Source: Bacillota bacterium (GTDB lineage Bacteria > Bacillota > UBA4882 > UBA8346). From it: 64,000 nucleotides of DNA. The position numbers and the translations under genes are program-made. Under the pieces are notes generated by a model that was given only the letters and a program-made list of their open reading frames with translations, was not told where the DNA came from and ran no database searches. Position 1 is the first letter of the stretch. Each line of letters opens with the position of its first letter. The stretch spans positions 62,001 to 126,000 of the forward strand of contig JAEYRN010000014.1 in assembly GCA_023435565.1 (NCBI GenBank), read 5' to 3'. This document shows positions 62,216 through 64,000 of the stretch, one piece after another.

Positions 62216-63544
62216 TTAAAGCGACACCGGTATACTCTCAAAAGTCGGATCAGCCGGTAAATTTCCTACCGGATGGAAAAATACCTGCAAATTAAATGTA
62301 TCCGGTTCAAAAACGATAATCTGCTGCGTTTCTGAATCCAGCTCTTTATTATATAAATCCCCATCCGATTTCAAGCTGGGACCGTCTCCTCCATCATAGG
62401 ATATATAATTCTTGAGATCGTTTAGCGTAACTTTGTAGCCTATGGGATCCATAATTACATTTATTAAAATACCGGAAGTCAACTTACTCCACCTGGCAGT
62501 ATTAGCTTGTTCACCAGTATGAATATTTGTATTCCCATTTAAAATGAATGAATTAACACAACCAACAAATACATTACTACCATACGTTGTATTAAAATCA
62601 CCTATTCCCGGATTTAATGCCGATAAAGCGGTCCTTACCTGCCGAAAAGGGGTTGATATATTATTCTCTACTACCTCACTATTGGTGGAATTGGCTAAAA
62701 AAATCAAATGCGAGAACGCATAAGGATTACTGGCGGAAGTCATATAATTGGCCACCTTATCCATTGTGGAACAATTCTCCAACGCATAACGGAGATCCAA
62801 CGGATAAGAGCGTTTCCCACTGGCGCTATATGGACTACCGGTGGAAGAATCCAAGATGGCGGCAAATACTTTATCATTGTTGAATCCGGACAATACTCCC
62901 ATAAAACCGAGATAGCCGATGGTGCAGATCGATTTGGCGCCGTTTTTGAAGGTCATCACTGCCTGTAACTTAGCCATTTGGTTCTGGGAACCCTGATACC
63001 AGTCTAAAACTCGGCCGACCATGGTTTTTCCGGTCGCCGAAAGATTACCGAATATAGCCATCGCGGCGCATTGGGTCTCTCTTGCGACATCCGGGATTAA
63101 ATTTAGGAAATAAATTTCAGTGGGGGATAATTTCCCGTCCCCTCTGCCGTTAACGGCGCCGTCCGAAAGGTTCGAGGCCATCCCGTCGATTTCGTCGCGG
63201 TATTCTTGCGGGATTTGCGGCTTAATCAGTTCAGTCCTATTCATAAATACCTGATAAGTAGCATCATCCCGGCTTATTTCCGCAAGATAGGAATCTAGTA
63301 ACGAGACGCAGTCCGGTACAGTTTGTAATATTTTTCTGCCGTATTCGGCGCCCATATTGTAATGACTGATATTATTGAAATTTAAAACGACTTCGTAATG
63401 AGACCCTTTAGTGGTAATCGTAACATGGTCGTCTCCGGGTGACTTCTTTGACTTCCCCCCTCCACAGCCAACCAGGCAAAATATATATGCCAATAATAAA
63501 AAAGATACCGCAATAATTTTGTTTTTGCTGATATTGAAAAACAT
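62216..63544 (-). CDS. Lipoprotein with C45/Ntn-type acyltransferase-like domain
   Basis: A 442-residue lipoprotein (LVGCGGGKSKK). The segment ETQCAAMAIFGNLSATGKTM followed by VGRVLDWYQGS matches the C45 / penicillin-acyltransferase-like core, in which a Cys nucleophile precedes 'GRxLDW'. An EF-hand-like loop (GRGDGKLSPTEIYF) stands before it. Relatives include choloylglycine hydrolase-like and phospholipase-B-like amidases; whether Cys is freed by self-cleavage, as in Ntn enzymes, cannot be seen. Signal-anchored, so it acts outside. Confidence 0.75.
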   Translation of the reverse strand: MFFNISKNKIIAVSFLLLAYIFCLVGCGGGKSKKSPGDDHVTITTKGSHYEVVLNFNNISHYNMGAEYGRKILQTVPDCVSLLDSYLAEISRDDATYQVFMNRTELIKPQIPQEYRDEIDGMASNLSDGAVNGRGDGKLSPTEIYFLNLIPDVARETQCAAMAIFGNLSATGKTMVGRVLDWYQGSQNQMAKLQAVMTFKNGAKSICTIGYLGFMGVLSGFNNDKVFAAILDSSTGSPYSASGKRSYPLDLRYALENCSTMDKVANYMTSASNPYAFSHLIFLANSTNSEVVENNISTPFRQVRTALSALNPGIGDFNTTYGSNVFVGCVNSFILNGNTNIHTGEQANTARWSKLTSGILINVIMDPIGYKVTLNDLKNYISYDGGDGPSLKSDGDLYNKELDSETQQIIVFEPDTFNLQVFFHPVGNLPADPTFESIPVSL

Positions 63545-63592
63545 AATCGCTTCCTCCTTATTGTTTTTTTATAGCTCTTTTCGGATTTGTCT

Positions 63593-63826
63593 TTACCTTT
63601 CAATCATATTAATAATCTCATCAATCGTGATCTCACACAGGCTGTCCCAAACCAGGGTGTTTTCATACTCCACCCGGACTTCCTTAAACCGCTCCAGATC
63701 CCTCAACCCGCTGAAACGTATAGTCTCTAGTCGCGACCTCATATCGTAAACGATTTGATGGTGGTTGTTAAGCACTATGGTTAAAGTATAATCGTCATTG
63801 GGAATTACCTTGACAATTTTAGACAT
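63593..63826 (-). CDS. DUF2442 protein, copy 2
   Basis: A 77-residue paralogue of the gene at 61789, with the same start MSKIVKVIPNDDYTLTIVLN and end CEITIDEIINMIER. GAGGAGG precedes ATG 63826; the frame opens at 63862. The upstream 40 bp are also similar in both copies, so the duplicated unit includes the ribosome site. Confidence 0.88.
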   Translation of the reverse strand: MSKIVKVIPNDDYTLTIVLNNHHQIVYDMRSRLETIRFSGLRDLERFKEVRVEYENTLVWDSLCEITIDEIINMIER

Positions 63827-63862
63827 AAGGAACCCTCCTCTTTTAAATGAAGGCCTTAGCAT

Positions 63863-64000
63863 TCAAGCTCTTCGGCAGTATCTCATCCATGCGCTGCCGG
63901 TCTTGAACCATCCTAGTTCTGGTCTTTTTGCATCGGCAAATTGATGGTACCCTAATTGCTTCGAAGTCTCAAAAACTGCAGAACAGGCCTTCTTGGGGCT
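63863..64000 (-). CDS. Possible partial gene at the right edge
   Basis: An open minus-strand frame of 45 codons reaches the edge, ending FKTGSAWMRYCRRA. It contains no recognisable motif and could be chance; two other frames here are closed. Listed because it would be the gene directly upstream of copy 2 of DUF2442. Confidence 0.2.
   Translation of the reverse strand, partial: SPKKACSAVFETSKQLGYHQFADAKRPELGWFKTGSAWMRYCRRA

Overview
The window looks like a chromosome segment of an anaerobic, motile, low-GC member of the Bacillota (Firmicutes). Evidence: many TTG starts with strong AGGAGG-type ribosome sites, a T-box leader, an ECF-type biotin transporter, formate-tetrahydrofolate ligase, a rubredoxin plus flavodiiron protein pair for O2/NO removal, and a flagellin behind a sigma-28-type promoter. 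A GmhA-like sugar isomerase and a SleB-type hydrolase carrying a beta-barrel-like N-terminal half hint at a diderm Firmicute, but I cannot fix the lineage. No rRNA, tRNA, CRISPR array, prophage or complete insertion sequence was seen.

Layout. 1-5.9 kb: partial threonylcarbamoyl-AMP synthase, long glutamine synthetase, a 229-bp MITE-like palindromic repeat, DUF2156 and DsrE proteins, flavodiiron protein and rubredoxin. 5.9-10 kb: flagellin with a CsrA-like leader, SleB hydrolase, sugar-phosphate isomerase. 10-16.6 kb: an oligopeptide ABC transporter operon (oppA-B-[GNAT]-C-D-F). 16.7-19 kb: Nudix hydrolase and a T-box-controlled homoserine dehydrogenase. 19-25.2 kb: secreted beta-propeller protein, uncharacterised proteins, rhomboid-like membrane protein, YjfB-like protein. 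25.2-33.8 kb: guaA, fhs, small conserved proteins, an M50 protease and bioY-ecfA-ecfT followed by a biotin synthase with most of its middle deleted. 33.9-40.3 kb is accessory: MntA-HepT module, AT-rich orphan genes and broken genes between attC-like short repeats, TraB/GumN protein, VapC toxin with an unusual partner. 40.5-43.9 kb: RF3, lipoprotein, small membrane protein.

Two same-strand blocks fill the right third. Block 1 (43.9-50.3 kb) is a eukaryotic-like phospho-signalling set: FHA-winged-helix regulator, then an operon of Ser/Thr kinase-TPR, two zinc-ribbon proteins, a PPP-type phosphatase and an 18-repeat-class ankyrin protein. Block 2 (50.6-61.8 kb) starts with a sensor kinase fused to its own LuxR-type response regulator, followed by a small receiver-like protein behind a 28-bp inverted repeat, three tail-collar mini-proteins, a signal-less discoidin/cadherin-like protein, a 1.7-kilo-residue secreted multidomain protein and a lipoprotein. 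I infer that the two blocks form a regulated surface-display or adhesion system; this is the best candidate here for an undescribed system. The right edge holds a C45/Ntn-type lipoprotein flanked by two DUF2442 paralogues.
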